From positions 1 to 13,338 of the forward strand of contig CAKPLQ010000036.1 in the NCBI GenBank assembly GCA_934167685.1: a stretch of 13,338 nucleotides of DNA, in the 5' to 3' direction. The DNA comes from an uncultured Clostridia bacterium. Its GTDB lineage: Bacteria; Bacillota; Clostridia; TANB77; CAG-508. How positions within the stretch are numbered: position 1 is the stretch's first letter; every line of letters begins with the position of its first letter. Under the pieces are notes generated by a model, which worked only from the letters and a program-made list of their open reading frames with translations, made no database searches and was not told where the DNA came from. This document shows positions 1-6,275 of this stretch, piece by piece. Position numbers and translations under genes: made by a program.

Positions 1-155
1 GGATTTTGTTTTCTAAACTTTTCCAATTCTATATAATAATACTTTACATCATTATTGATTTCTTTTCTTTGAATAAAACTTTTAAAAAAAATCAAGACTT
101 TAAAATTTCTTTTGCCATTCCTAAGTTGCTTTTGTACTATAAATTCAGTACACAT
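1..155 (-). CDS. possible 5' part of an unrecognised gene, cut by the window edge
   Basis: An open frame on the minus strand runs from an ATG at 155-153 to the left edge, 51 codons with no stop. The later part reads like a charged helical protein (residues about 29-51 rich in K, E, N and Y), which supports coding. Against this, no Shine-Dalgarno sequence precedes the ATG, and the promoter at 158-186 would start transcription near 151, downstream of it. If the frame is real, translation may begin further in, for example at the TTG of codon 21. An eight-T run lies in the middle of the frame. No family is recognised. Confidence 0.3.
   Translation of the reverse strand, partial: MCTEFIVQKQLRNGKRNFKVLIFFKSFIQRKEINNDVKYYYIELEKFRKQN
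133..152. promoter_or_regulatory. operator-like inverted repeat
   Basis: Perfect 6-bp arms TGTACT and AGTACA are separated by 8 nt. The palindrome lies just downstream of the -10 element and covers the predicted transcription start of the leftward promoter. That is the usual place for a repressor operator. The cognate regulator cannot be identified here. Confidence 0.35.
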
Positions 156-157
156 CT

Positions 158-186
158 AATATAACATATCTTACTACATTTGACAA
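158..186 (-). promoter_or_regulatory. sigma-A-type promoter reading left
   Basis: On the minus strand, -35 TTGTCA (186-181) and -10 TATATT (163-158) are separated by 17 nt. The predicted start is near 151, at the edge of the palindrome at 133-152. It would serve whatever gene lies to the left of the window. Confidence 0.5.
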
Positions 187-220
187 GACCTTTTTTTATA
201 ACAAATATTACAAAAAAGAC

Positions 221-249
221 TTGAAATTTTCACAATAAAATATTATTAT
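221..249 (+). promoter_or_regulatory. probable promoter of the 284-952 gene
   Basis: TTGAAA at 221-226 is followed after 17 nt by TATTAT at 244-249. A better -10 (TATAAT, 249-254) lies slightly too far away at 22 nt. Either gives a leader of about 25-30 nt ending in a perfect AAAGGAGG ribosome-binding site at 268-275. Confidence 0.45.
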
Positions 250-283
250 ATAATAAGCAAAAATAACAAAGGAGGAAATATTA

Positions 284-952
284 ATGGCAAGAACTTCAAA
301 GAAGAAAGAAGAATCTATAGAAAACACAGAAGAAAGCACAAAAACACAAAAAAGCAAAAAAATCAAAAACGCAACAGCCACTGAAAATACTGAAGCAACT
401 CTAAGCAATCCAAGCGGTGAAACTAATTTAGAGGATTTAAAAAATATTTTGCAAGACCTAAAAACAGTATTAACAAATTTAGGAGTAAATATTTCTGAAT
501 TAGAAGTATCACTTTCTCCAGAAAAAACAGCAAAAAAAGAAGAAAAAACAAAGGACAGTAACGTTCTTTTAATATCAGAAACACAAAGCAAAGTTGTATT
601 ACCATATAAAATAGAAGACGTAAATAAAATACTTGAAACAAACAAAAAATATACAACAGTCCAAGAAGTAATTGATGGCGAATATACACTTCCTATTGAA
701 AAATATAAAAATTCATCAAAATCAAGATTCAAAGAAGCCTACAATCTAATGAGAAAAAAAGAAAAAGCCTCTGTATTTGACAGTTTAAGTTTAGCAACAG
801 AAGTCATTTTTAATAGTTCACTTAATCCGGCAGTAATTACAGCGTGCAACACTTTAAACGAACTTGATGTTTATCTTGACTGCCTATCTTCTAATGAACT
901 AGATAAATTTAATTTCTTTAAAGTAAAATATGAAATAGTACCAAAAAAATAG
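284..952 (+). CDS. conserved-looking hypothetical protein with Lys-rich N-terminus
   Basis: This 222-residue protein starts at an ATG 8 nt after a perfect AAAGGAGG site (268-275), so the start is secure. Residues 1-45 are rich in K, E, T, S and N and look disordered. Residues 46-75 have helix or coiled-coil character, and 76-95 form another Lys/Glu linker. Residues about 95-222 look like a folded alpha/beta domain with a well-mixed hydrophobic pattern. No signal peptide, membrane segment or known catalytic motif is visible, so it is probably cytoplasmic. It stands alone on its strand and converges on ddl; its TAG stop lies inside the shared terminator stem. The family is not recognised and no function is proposed. 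A minus-strand frame over the same bases is its shadow. Confidence 0.85.
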   Translation: MARTSKKKEESIENTEESTKTQKSKKIKNATATENTEATLSNPSGETNLEDLKNILQDLKTVLTNLGVNISELEVSLSPEKTAKKEEKTKDSNVLLISETQSKVVLPYKIEDVNKILETNKKYTTVQEVIDGEYTLPIEKYKNSSKSRFKEAYNLMRKKEKASVFDSLSLATEVIFNSSLNPAVITACNTLNELDVYLDCLSSNELDKFNFFKVKYEIVPKK

Positions 953-1009
953 ATGTACCATGAAGTGCCCCAAACTATCCTGGGGTGCTTCAAATTACAT
1001 CTATTTTTT
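944..1009. terminator. long bidirectional intrinsic terminator
   Basis: Perfect 14-bp outer arms (944-957 with 996-1009) begin with six A and end with six T, so the hairpin can terminate transcription in both directions. Inside, 962-972 pairs with 981-991 (11 bp, two G-U wobbles) around an 8-nt loop. The element fills the gap between the convergent hypothetical gene and ddl. The stop codon of the plus-strand gene (950-952) lies in the left arm. Confidence 0.85.
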
Positions 1010-1015
1010 AATACC

Positions 1016-2017
1016 TTACTTTTCTAATGCATTAGAAATCAACTTATCTAATAATTCTGAATATTTTATACCTACAGCCTCAAACAATTTAGGATACATA
1101 CTTATATTAGTAAATCCTGGCATTGTATTTATCTCATTAATATATATTTTATTCGTTTCATTTTCAACAAAAAAATCTACTCTTGCCAAACCCTTGCCAT
1201 CAATAGCTTTAAATGCTTTTATTGCCAGCTCTTGAATTTGTTTAATTTGTTCTTTTTTAATCTCTGCCGGTATCACAGTTTTAGATTCTGGTATATTATA
1301 CTTAGCATCAAAACTATAAAAATCTTCTGCAGACAATATTTCTCCAACTGTTGAAACCTTAATTTCTTTTCCATCTAAAATTGCACATTCTACTTCTCTT
1401 GCATTAATCCCTTGTTCCACTAAGACCTTCTCATCATATTGCACCGCATTTTCAATTGCCATTTTTAATTCTTCTTTATTAGTAGCTTTTTTTACACCTA
1501 CTGATGACCCAGAATTCGATGGCTTTACAAACATCGGGAATTTTATCATCTTTGTTATTTCTTCAATTTCAAACTCTTCTTCATCAAAATTTTCTTTAAC
1601 AATTACATATTGATTATCTCTTTTTCTTACATAAACATATGGTGCCTGTGGAATTCCAGCACGTTCAAAAATTATCTTAGTATATGCTTTATCCATCCCA
1701 ACACTCGAAGCCAACACCCCACATCCTACATAAGGAACTTTTAACATTTCTAGCATCCCTTGAATTGTTCCATCTTCTCCTCCAATTCCATGTAATACTG
1801 GAAAAACAACATCTAATTCCTTTAATGTCCATATAAGATTATAAATTTCTTCTTGTTCTCCATTCTTTACTTCATACCATTTTCCATATTTATTAATATA
1901 AATTTCGTATATCTCATATTTTTCTTTATCTAAATTTTCTATAACAGATTTGGCAGACATTTCGGATACATCATGTTCTGTTGATATTCCACCATATATA
2001 ACTCCTAGTTTTACCAT
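1016..2017 (-). CDS. ddl: D-alanine--D-alanine ligase
   Basis: Ddl joins two D-alanines using ATP in the cytoplasm; the dipeptide is then added by MurF to the peptidoglycan precursor. The 333-residue length fits the family. Visible motifs are GGISTEHDVS (residues 9-18, catalytic Glu14), PVLHGIGGEDGTIQG (73-87), the ATP-site loop KPSNSGSSVG (165-174, Ser171), and the Mg2+ site Asp281, Glu295 and Asn297 in NEINTMPGFT. Tyr240 in DAKY aligns with Tyr216 of E. coli DdlB. The Tyr form makes D-Ala-D-Ala, whereas Phe there is linked to D-Ala-D-Lac and vancomycin resistance, so a normal D-Ala-D-Ala wall is predicted. The start has AGGAGG at 2029-2024, 6 nt upstream. No strong promoter of its own was seen, so it may be read through from dapF-dapL across the repeat pair at 2069-2141. 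Confidence 0.96.
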   Translation of the reverse strand: MVKLGVIYGGISTEHDVSEMSAKSVIENLDKEKYEIYEIYINKYGKWYEVKNGEQEEIYNLIWTLKELDVVFPVLHGIGGEDGTIQGMLEMLKVPYVGCGVLASSVGMDKAYTKIIFERAGIPQAPYVYVRKRDNQYVIVKENFDEEEFEIEEITKMIKFPMFVKPSNSGSSVGVKKATNKEELKMAIENAVQYDEKVLVEQGINAREVECAILDGKEIKVSTVGEILSAEDFYSFDAKYNIPESKTVIPAEIKKEQIKQIQELAIKAFKAIDGKGLARVDFFVENETNKIYINEINTMPGFTNISMYPKLFEAVGIKYSELLDKLISNALEK

Positions 2018-2068
2018 AACAAACCTCCTGTTTTTTACTTCATATATATGTTACTATATAAATAAATA

Positions 2069-2099
2069 TGCACCGTTGGGACCGGTTCTCTGCCGTGCA
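2069..2099 (+). repeat. palindromic intergenic repeat, copy 1
   Basis: 31 bp with the invariant core TTGGGACCGGTTC. Arms are TGCACCG and CCGTGCA, with one C/C mismatch at positions 6 and 26. This mixed arm is intermediate between the standard form and copy 3. It forms a direct tandem pair with copy 2 across an 11-nt T-rich spacer and lies between ddl and dapL. Confidence 0.9.
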
Positions 2100-2110
2100 T
2101 TTTTTATTTT

Positions 2111-2141
2111 TGCACCGTTGGGACCGGTTCCCTGCGGTGCA
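2111..2141 (+). repeat. palindromic intergenic repeat, copy 2
   Basis: 31 bp with fully complementary arms TGCACCG and CGGTGCA. It differs from the standard form by one base (T21 to C). It ends 2 nt from the dapL stop codon. Read in the dapL direction it is followed by A-rich sequence, so it lacks the U-tract of a normal intrinsic terminator. Confidence 0.92.
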
Positions 2142-2143
2142 GT

Positions 2144-3364
2144 TTATTTTAATCTATGCATTGCTTCTATTGTATTTTCTCTAGTTGCAAATGCAGTTAA
2201 TCTGAAATATCCTTCTCCACTAGGACCAAATCCGCTTCCTGGAGTTCCTACTATGTTGTATTCATGTAATAGTTTATCGAAAAATTCCCAAGAAGTTAAT
2301 CCATCTGGAACTTTTAGCCAAATATATGGTGCATTTATTCCTCCATATACTTTATATCCTGCATTTTCTAAGCCTTCTCTTATTATTTTCGCATTTTCCA
2401 AATAATAATCAATATTTTCTTTTATTTGTCTTTGTCCTTCTTCAGTATAAATCGCCTCTGCAGCCTTTTGTATGATATATGAAGCTCCATTAAATTTAGT
2501 ACATGTTCTTCTATTCCATAATTTATTAAGTTCTACACTTTTACCTTCTTTTGTATAGCCTTTAACTCCCTTCGGAATTATCATATATCCACATCTTAGA
2601 CCCGTAAATCCTGCTGTTTTTGAGTAGCTTTTAAATTCTATTGCAACTTTCTTAGCCCCCTCAACTTCATATATACTTCTAGGAATGTTTTTCTCAGTTA
2701 TAAAAGCTTGATATGCTGAATCATATAATATGACTGATTTATTTTCTATTGCATAATCAACCCACTTTTTCAACTCTTCCTTTGTTAATACAGTTCCTGT
2801 GGGATTGTTTGGAAAACACAAATAAATTATATCTACCTTTGTATCAGGCAATTCCGGTTTAAAATCATTTTCTTTATTTACTGGAAGATATACTATTTTT
2901 TCATACATTCCTGTTTTAGAATTGTAATTTCCACTTCTTCCAGACATAACATTAGTATCTAAATATACTGGATAAACTGGGTCTGTAATAGCCACTTTAT
3001 TATCTGTTGCAAAAATATCGACTATATTTCCACAATCACATTTAGCTCCATCTGACACAAATATTTCATCTAAATTTATATCAATTCCTCTTTCTTTATA
3101 CTCTTTTGATATAGCTTTTCTTAAGAATTCATACCCTTGTTCTGGCCCATATCCTTTAAATCCCTCTTTAGTTGCAACTTCATCTACAGCTTTATGCATA
3201 GCCTCTACACAAGCAGGAACAATGGGTCTTGTAACATCTCCTATTCCTAGCTTAATTATCTTTTTATCTGGATTTTGTCGTGCATATTCTGCAACTTTTT
3301 TCGCTACTGTCGAGAACAAATAACTCTCTTGTAATTTCAAAAAATTTTCATTTATATAACTCAT
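2144..3364 (-). CDS. dapL: LL-diaminopimelate aminotransferase
   Basis: DapL is a PLP enzyme that converts tetrahydrodipicolinate directly to LL-diaminopimelate with glutamate as amino donor, bypassing DapD/DapC/DapE. The 406 residues match the family length. Diagnostic segments are GIGDVTRP (40-47), GYGPEQGYEFLR (71-82), FVSDGAKCD (102-110), the FPNNPTG loop (184-190), Asp215 and Tyr218 of the cofactor pocket, the PLP lysine Lys249 in SYSKTAGFTG, and substrate-binding Arg388 in GYFRLTAF. The two-domain fold-type I layout is complete. Its ATG overlaps the dapF stop (ATGA, 4 nt), implying translational coupling. With dapF it forms the last steps to meso-DAP, used for the wall and for lysine. 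Confidence 0.97.
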   Translation of the reverse strand: MSYINENFLKLQESYLFSTVAKKVAEYARQNPDKKIIKLGIGDVTRPIVPACVEAMHKAVDEVATKEGFKGYGPEQGYEFLRKAISKEYKERGIDINLDEIFVSDGAKCDCGNIVDIFATDNKVAITDPVYPVYLDTNVMSGRSGNYNSKTGMYEKIVYLPVNKENDFKPELPDTKVDIIYLCFPNNPTGTVLTKEELKKWVDYAIENKSVILYDSAYQAFITEKNIPRSIYEVEGAKKVAIEFKSYSKTAGFTGLRCGYMIIPKGVKGYTKEGKSVELNKLWNRRTCTKFNGASYIIQKAAEAIYTEEGQRQIKENIDYYLENAKIIREGLENAGYKVYGGINAPYIWLKVPDGLTSWEFFDKLLHEYNIVGTPGSGFGPSGEGYFRLTAFATRENTIEAMHRLK

Positions 3365-4212
3365 TGTACTCCTCCTTGTTCTACAAGCTCCCCTTCGAAC
3401 ACTGTTGTTGCTGGTCCTGTCATATATACATGATTATTTTCTTTATTCCATTCTATTTCTAGCTTTCCGCCTAATAGCTCAATTGTTACATTTCTATCTG
3501 TTAATTCATTCAAATTGCATGCAACTGCTGTTGCACAAGCCCCAGTACCACAGGCAAGAGTTTCTCCTGCGCCTCTTTCCCAAACTCTCATTTTTATTGT
3601 ACTTCTATCTATTATTTCAACAAACTCTACATTAGTTCTTCTTGGAAAAGCTTTATTTATTTCAAGCTCTTTTCCATATTTTTTAACATCAAACTTTTCG
3701 GTATCTTCTACAACAGTTATTGCATGAGGATTTCCCATAGATACACATGTAAACTTAAACTCTTGGTCACTAGCTTTTAACACCAAATTCTTCACTGGCA
3801 TTTCTGTTGAAATTACAGGAATTCTTTCTGGTTCTAAAATAGGTTCTCCCATATCAACTCTAACTGTTTTTACTTTTCCATTCTCAACATTTAATTCTAA
3901 TATCTTAATCCCAGCTAAAGTTTCAATTTTCAATGTAGTCTTATTTGTCATTTTTTTATCATATACAAATTTTGCCACACATCTTATACCATTTCCACAC
4001 ATTTCTGCTTGTGACCCATCAGAATTAAACATTGTCATCTTAAAGTCCGCAACTTCACTCCTTTCTATCAATATCAATCCATCAGAACCAACGCCAAAGT
4101 TTCTGTTGCTAACAAATCGAGCTAGTTCTGACCTATCTTCTATCTCTTGATTTATAGCATCAATATAGACATAGTCATTCCCTAGCCCATGCATTTTTGT
4201 AAATTTTATCAT
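3361..4212 (-). CDS. dapF: diaminopimelate epimerase
   Basis: DapF interconverts LL- and meso-diaminopimelate without a cofactor, using two cysteines as acid and base. Both are present: Cys72 in AEMCGNGIRC and Cys221 in LACGTGACA. Other conserved parts are the N-terminal HGLGNDY (8-14), NRNFGVGSDG (36-45), the SMGNPHA segment (158-164), and WERGAGET (211-218). The length of 283 is typical. It is the first gene of the dapF-dapL pair and is read from the promoter at 4274-4302. The start is supported by purine-rich GAGGT (4225-4221) about 8 nt upstream; a second GAGG lies closer. Making substrate and product enzymes side by side fits the DapL pathway. Confidence 0.97.
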   Translation of the reverse strand: MIKFTKMHGLGNDYVYIDAINQEIEDRSELARFVSNRNFGVGSDGLILIERSEVADFKMTMFNSDGSQAEMCGNGIRCVAKFVYDKKMTNKTTLKIETLAGIKILELNVENGKVKTVRVDMGEPILEPERIPVISTEMPVKNLVLKASDQEFKFTCVSMGNPHAITVVEDTEKFDVKKYGKELEINKAFPRRTNVEFVEIIDRSTIKMRVWERGAGETLACGTGACATAVACNLNELTDRNVTIELLGGKLEIEWNKENNHVYMTGPATTVFEGELVEQGGVQ

Positions 4213-4273
4213 TTTTCCTCACCTCTATAGGTATTAATAAGTAATCCGATATATTTATATTAGATTAGTTGGA

Positions 4274-4302
4274 ATTTTATCACATTCGTTTCAATTTGTC
4301 TA
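4274..4302 (-). promoter_or_regulatory. promoter of dapF-dapL
   Basis: On the minus strand, -35 TAGACA (4302-4297) and -10 TAAAAT (4279-4274) are 17 nt apart, each one base from consensus, with a TGn extension before the -10. The predicted leader is about 55 nt, too short for a lysine riboswitch, and none is seen. Confidence 0.7.
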
Positions 4303-4320
4303 TAGCCTCATATTAAAAAA

Positions 4321-4351
4321 TGCACGTTTGGGACCGGTTCTCTGCCGTGCA
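4321..4351 (+). repeat. palindromic intergenic repeat, copy 3
   Basis: The arms are TGCACG and CGTGCA. Relative to the standard form, C6 became G and G26 became C, a compensatory pair change that keeps the stem. It is flanked by six A on the left and six T on the right, so alone among the copies it resembles a two-way intrinsic terminator. It lies in the divergent dapF/PBP gap, where no transcript needs to end. Confidence 0.9.
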
Positions 4352-4356
4352 TTTTT

Positions 4357-4387
4357 TGCACCGTTGGGACCGGTTCTTAACGGTGCA
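4357..4387 (+). repeat. palindromic intergenic repeat, copy 4
   Basis: The arms are extended to 9 bp, TGCACCGTT and AACGGTGCA, because the right inner bases changed to TTAA and pair with the left TT. The core TTGGGACCGGTTC is unchanged. It follows copy 3 after only 5 T. Confidence 0.9.
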
Positions 4388-4396
4388 ATTTTCTTC

Positions 4397-4427
4397 TTCG
4401 CCCTTGGTAATAGTTCTATTCCGCGCA
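4397..4427 (+). repeat. decayed palindromic repeat, copy 5
   Basis: About 20 of 31 positions agree with the standard repeat without gaps, including TTGG, GTTCT and the terminal GCA, followed by T6 as in other copies. The arms no longer pair well. It is read as an old copy next to copies 3 and 4, just upstream of the PBP gene. Confidence 0.45.
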
Positions 4428-4457
4428 TTTTTTCATAAAATATTATGAGGTGATTAA

Positions 4458-6233
4458 ATGCAAAATCTTGTTACAACTACTTTAAGCAATAAAAAGAAAA
4501 TGAAAAATGCATTATTTATAGTATTTATTATTTTTATATTATTTACTGCCCGCTTGGCCTATATCCAATTTGTTTGGGGCACCGAATTAAGTGAAAAAGC
4601 CTGGGAACAACAAGCACAAAGTAGAACTATAACTGCCAAAAGAGGTACACTTTATGATAGTACTGGTAAATATATTTTAGCCGAAAGTTCCAGTGTAGAA
4701 TCAGTAAGTATAAATCCAACTAATATATCAGCCGAAAATAAAGATAAAGTTGCAAAAGCTTTAAGTGACATCTTTAAACTCGATTATGAAAAAATCTCTA
4801 AAAAAGTTCACAAAAGGAGTTCTATAGAAAGCATTGTAAAAAAAGTAGATAAATCCAAGGCAGATGAATTAAGAAATTGGATGGAAACAAACAGAATTAC
4901 AACTGGCATAAATATTGATGAAGATTCTAAAAGATATTATCCATATGGAGATTTAGCAGCACAAGTTATAGGCTTTTGTGGAAGTGATAATCAAGGTCTA
5001 GATGGTGTTGAAGCTAAATATGATGAAGAGTTAAAAGGAAAAAATGGAAAAATCAATCGTCAAACAAATGCTGCCGGAGTTAGCCTCGGCGACGAAGATT
5101 ATGTGGCTGCAACTGATGGAAACAATTTGTTTTTAACAATTGATATGACAATTCAATCTATAGTAGAAAAATATTTAGAAGAAGCTTGTATTGATAATAT
5201 TTGTACTGATGGTGGTAGCATTATTGCAATGAATCCTAAAAACGGAGATATTTTAGCAATGGCCAACTACCCTAGTTACAATTTAAATACTCCATATGAA
5301 CCATATACAGATGAATTAAAAGCAAATTGGGCATCTCTTGATTCTACAGCGAAAACTACTGCTTTACAAGGTATATGGAGAAATAAGGCTATTTCTGATA
5401 CATATGAACCTGGTTCTGTTTTTAAAACTGTAACCGCTTCTGCAGCATTAGAAGAAGGTTTAGTCACAGATATAGACCAACAAGGTCAGTTTTGCTGTAC
5501 TGGTGCAATTGAAGTTGCTGGTACTAGAATAAAATGTTGGAGATATTATCGTCCTCATGGTTCCGAAAGTTTACGTTTAGCATTAATGAATTCATGCAAC
5601 CCTGTATTTATTGGATTAGGTCAGAAAATTGGTGTTACTAAATATTATGAATATTTACGAAGATTTGGTTTATTTTCTAAAACAGGAATACGACTTCCCG
5701 GAGAAGCTAATAGTATATTTGTTAAAGAAGAAAAAGCTGGGCCAGTTGAACTTGCAACAATCAGCTTTGGGCAAAGATTTGAAATAACTCCTCTCCAAAT
5801 GATAACTGCTGTATCATCTATTGCCAATAAAGGTGTTTATATAAAACCACGTATTGTAAAAAGTATTCAAAATAGCGTAACTGGTGAAATTACAGAAATG
5901 CCAGTTGAGACCGGCGAACAAATTATTTCTAAAGAAAATGCAGAAAAAGTTCTTAGCATGATGAACAGTGTGGTTTCTGAAGGTACTGGAAAAAATGCAA
6001 AAGTCGAAGGATATCAAGTTGGTGGAAAAACCGGAACATCTGAAGATGGTGTCAATACCGGCAAATATGTTACTTCTTTCTGTGGTGTTGCAGAAACAGA
6101 TAATCCTAGCATTGTTTTATTAATAACGTTATATAACCCAACTGGAGAGGGTGGTCACCAAGGTGGTGGTGTTGCCGCTCCAGTTGGTGGGAAAATTCTT
6201 AATGAGGTTCTACCTTATTTAGATAATAAATAG
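4458..6233 (+). CDS. class B penicillin-binding protein, SpoVD/FtsI-like
   Basis: This is a peptidoglycan D,D-transpeptidase that cross-links stem peptides outside the membrane. The 591 residues show a short cytoplasmic N-terminus with a Lys patch (12-16), one membrane anchor (about 18-36), a dimerisation domain opening at RGTLYDSTG (62-70), and a transpeptidase domain from about 250. The active-site motifs are complete: Ser320-Val-Phe-Lys323 after EPG, Ser379-Cys-Asn381, and Lys524-Thr-Gly526. No PASTA domain follows, unlike B. subtilis SpoVD. The usual DR in the RGxxxDR motif is DS here. The start is set by GAGGTGA at 4447-4453. It is monocistronic, divergent from dapF and convergent with mgtA. 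SpoVD (spore cortex), FtsI (septum) or PBP2 (elongation) cannot be told apart from sequence alone; the usual name in Clostridia would be SpoVD. Confidence 0.9.
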   Translation: MQNLVTTTLSNKKKMKNALFIVFIIFILFTARLAYIQFVWGTELSEKAWEQQAQSRTITAKRGTLYDSTGKYILAESSSVESVSINPTNISAENKDKVAKALSDIFKLDYEKISKKVHKRSSIESIVKKVDKSKADELRNWMETNRITTGINIDEDSKRYYPYGDLAAQVIGFCGSDNQGLDGVEAKYDEELKGKNGKINRQTNAAGVSLGDEDYVAATDGNNLFLTIDMTIQSIVEKYLEEACIDNICTDGGSIIAMNPKNGDILAMANYPSYNLNTPYEPYTDELKANWASLDSTAKTTALQGIWRNKAISDTYEPGSVFKTVTASAALEEGLVTDIDQQGQFCCTGAIEVAGTRIKCWRYYRPHGSESLRLALMNSCNPVFIGLGQKIGVTKYYEYLRRFGLFSKTGIRLPGEANSIFVKEEKAGPVELATISFGQRFEITPLQMITAVSSIANKGVYIKPRIVKSIQNSVTGEITEMPVETGEQIISKENAEKVLSMMNSVVSEGTGKNAKVEGYQVGGKTGTSEDGVNTGKYVTSFCGVAETDNPSIVLLITLYNPTGEGGHQGGGVAAPVGGKILNEVLPYLDNK

Positions 6234-6239
6234 ATTTTT

Positions 6240-6270
6240 TGCACCGTTGGGACCGGTTCTCTGCGGTGCA
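6240..6270 (+). repeat. palindromic intergenic repeat, copy 6
   Basis: Standard 31-bp form, identical to copies 7 and 8. Flanking T6 (6235-6240) and A6 (6270-6275) extend the palindrome to 13-bp arms over 6234-6276. It fills the 42-bp gap between the convergent PBP and mgtA stop codons. The tails are T before and A after on either strand, the reverse of an intrinsic terminator. Confidence 0.95.
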
Positions 6271-6275
6271 AAAAA

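Noticed and set aside
208..732. A minus-strand frame of 174 residues opposite the hypothetical gene
   Set aside because: Its Phe/Ser/Val-rich composition is the antisense shadow of the Lys/Glu-rich plus-strand gene, which has the proper start signals.
1016..2017. D-Ala-D-Lac type (vancomycin-resistant) ligase
   Set aside because: The position equivalent to E. coli DdlB Tyr216 is Tyr240, the D-Ala-D-Ala type, not Phe or a Van-type sequence.
2069..2141. Repeat pair as an ordinary intrinsic terminator of dapL
   Set aside because: In the dapL direction the hairpins are followed by A-rich, not U-rich, sequence. The same element also occurs in divergent gaps, so termination is not its general role.
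1950..2405. A plus-strand frame of 151 residues crossing ddl, the repeats and dapL
   Set aside because: It runs antisense through two secure genes, and its internal duplication comes from repeat copies 1 and 2.
4213..4273. Lysine riboswitch in the dapF leader
   Set aside because: The predicted leader is about 55 nt, far too short, and no conserved L-box elements are seen.
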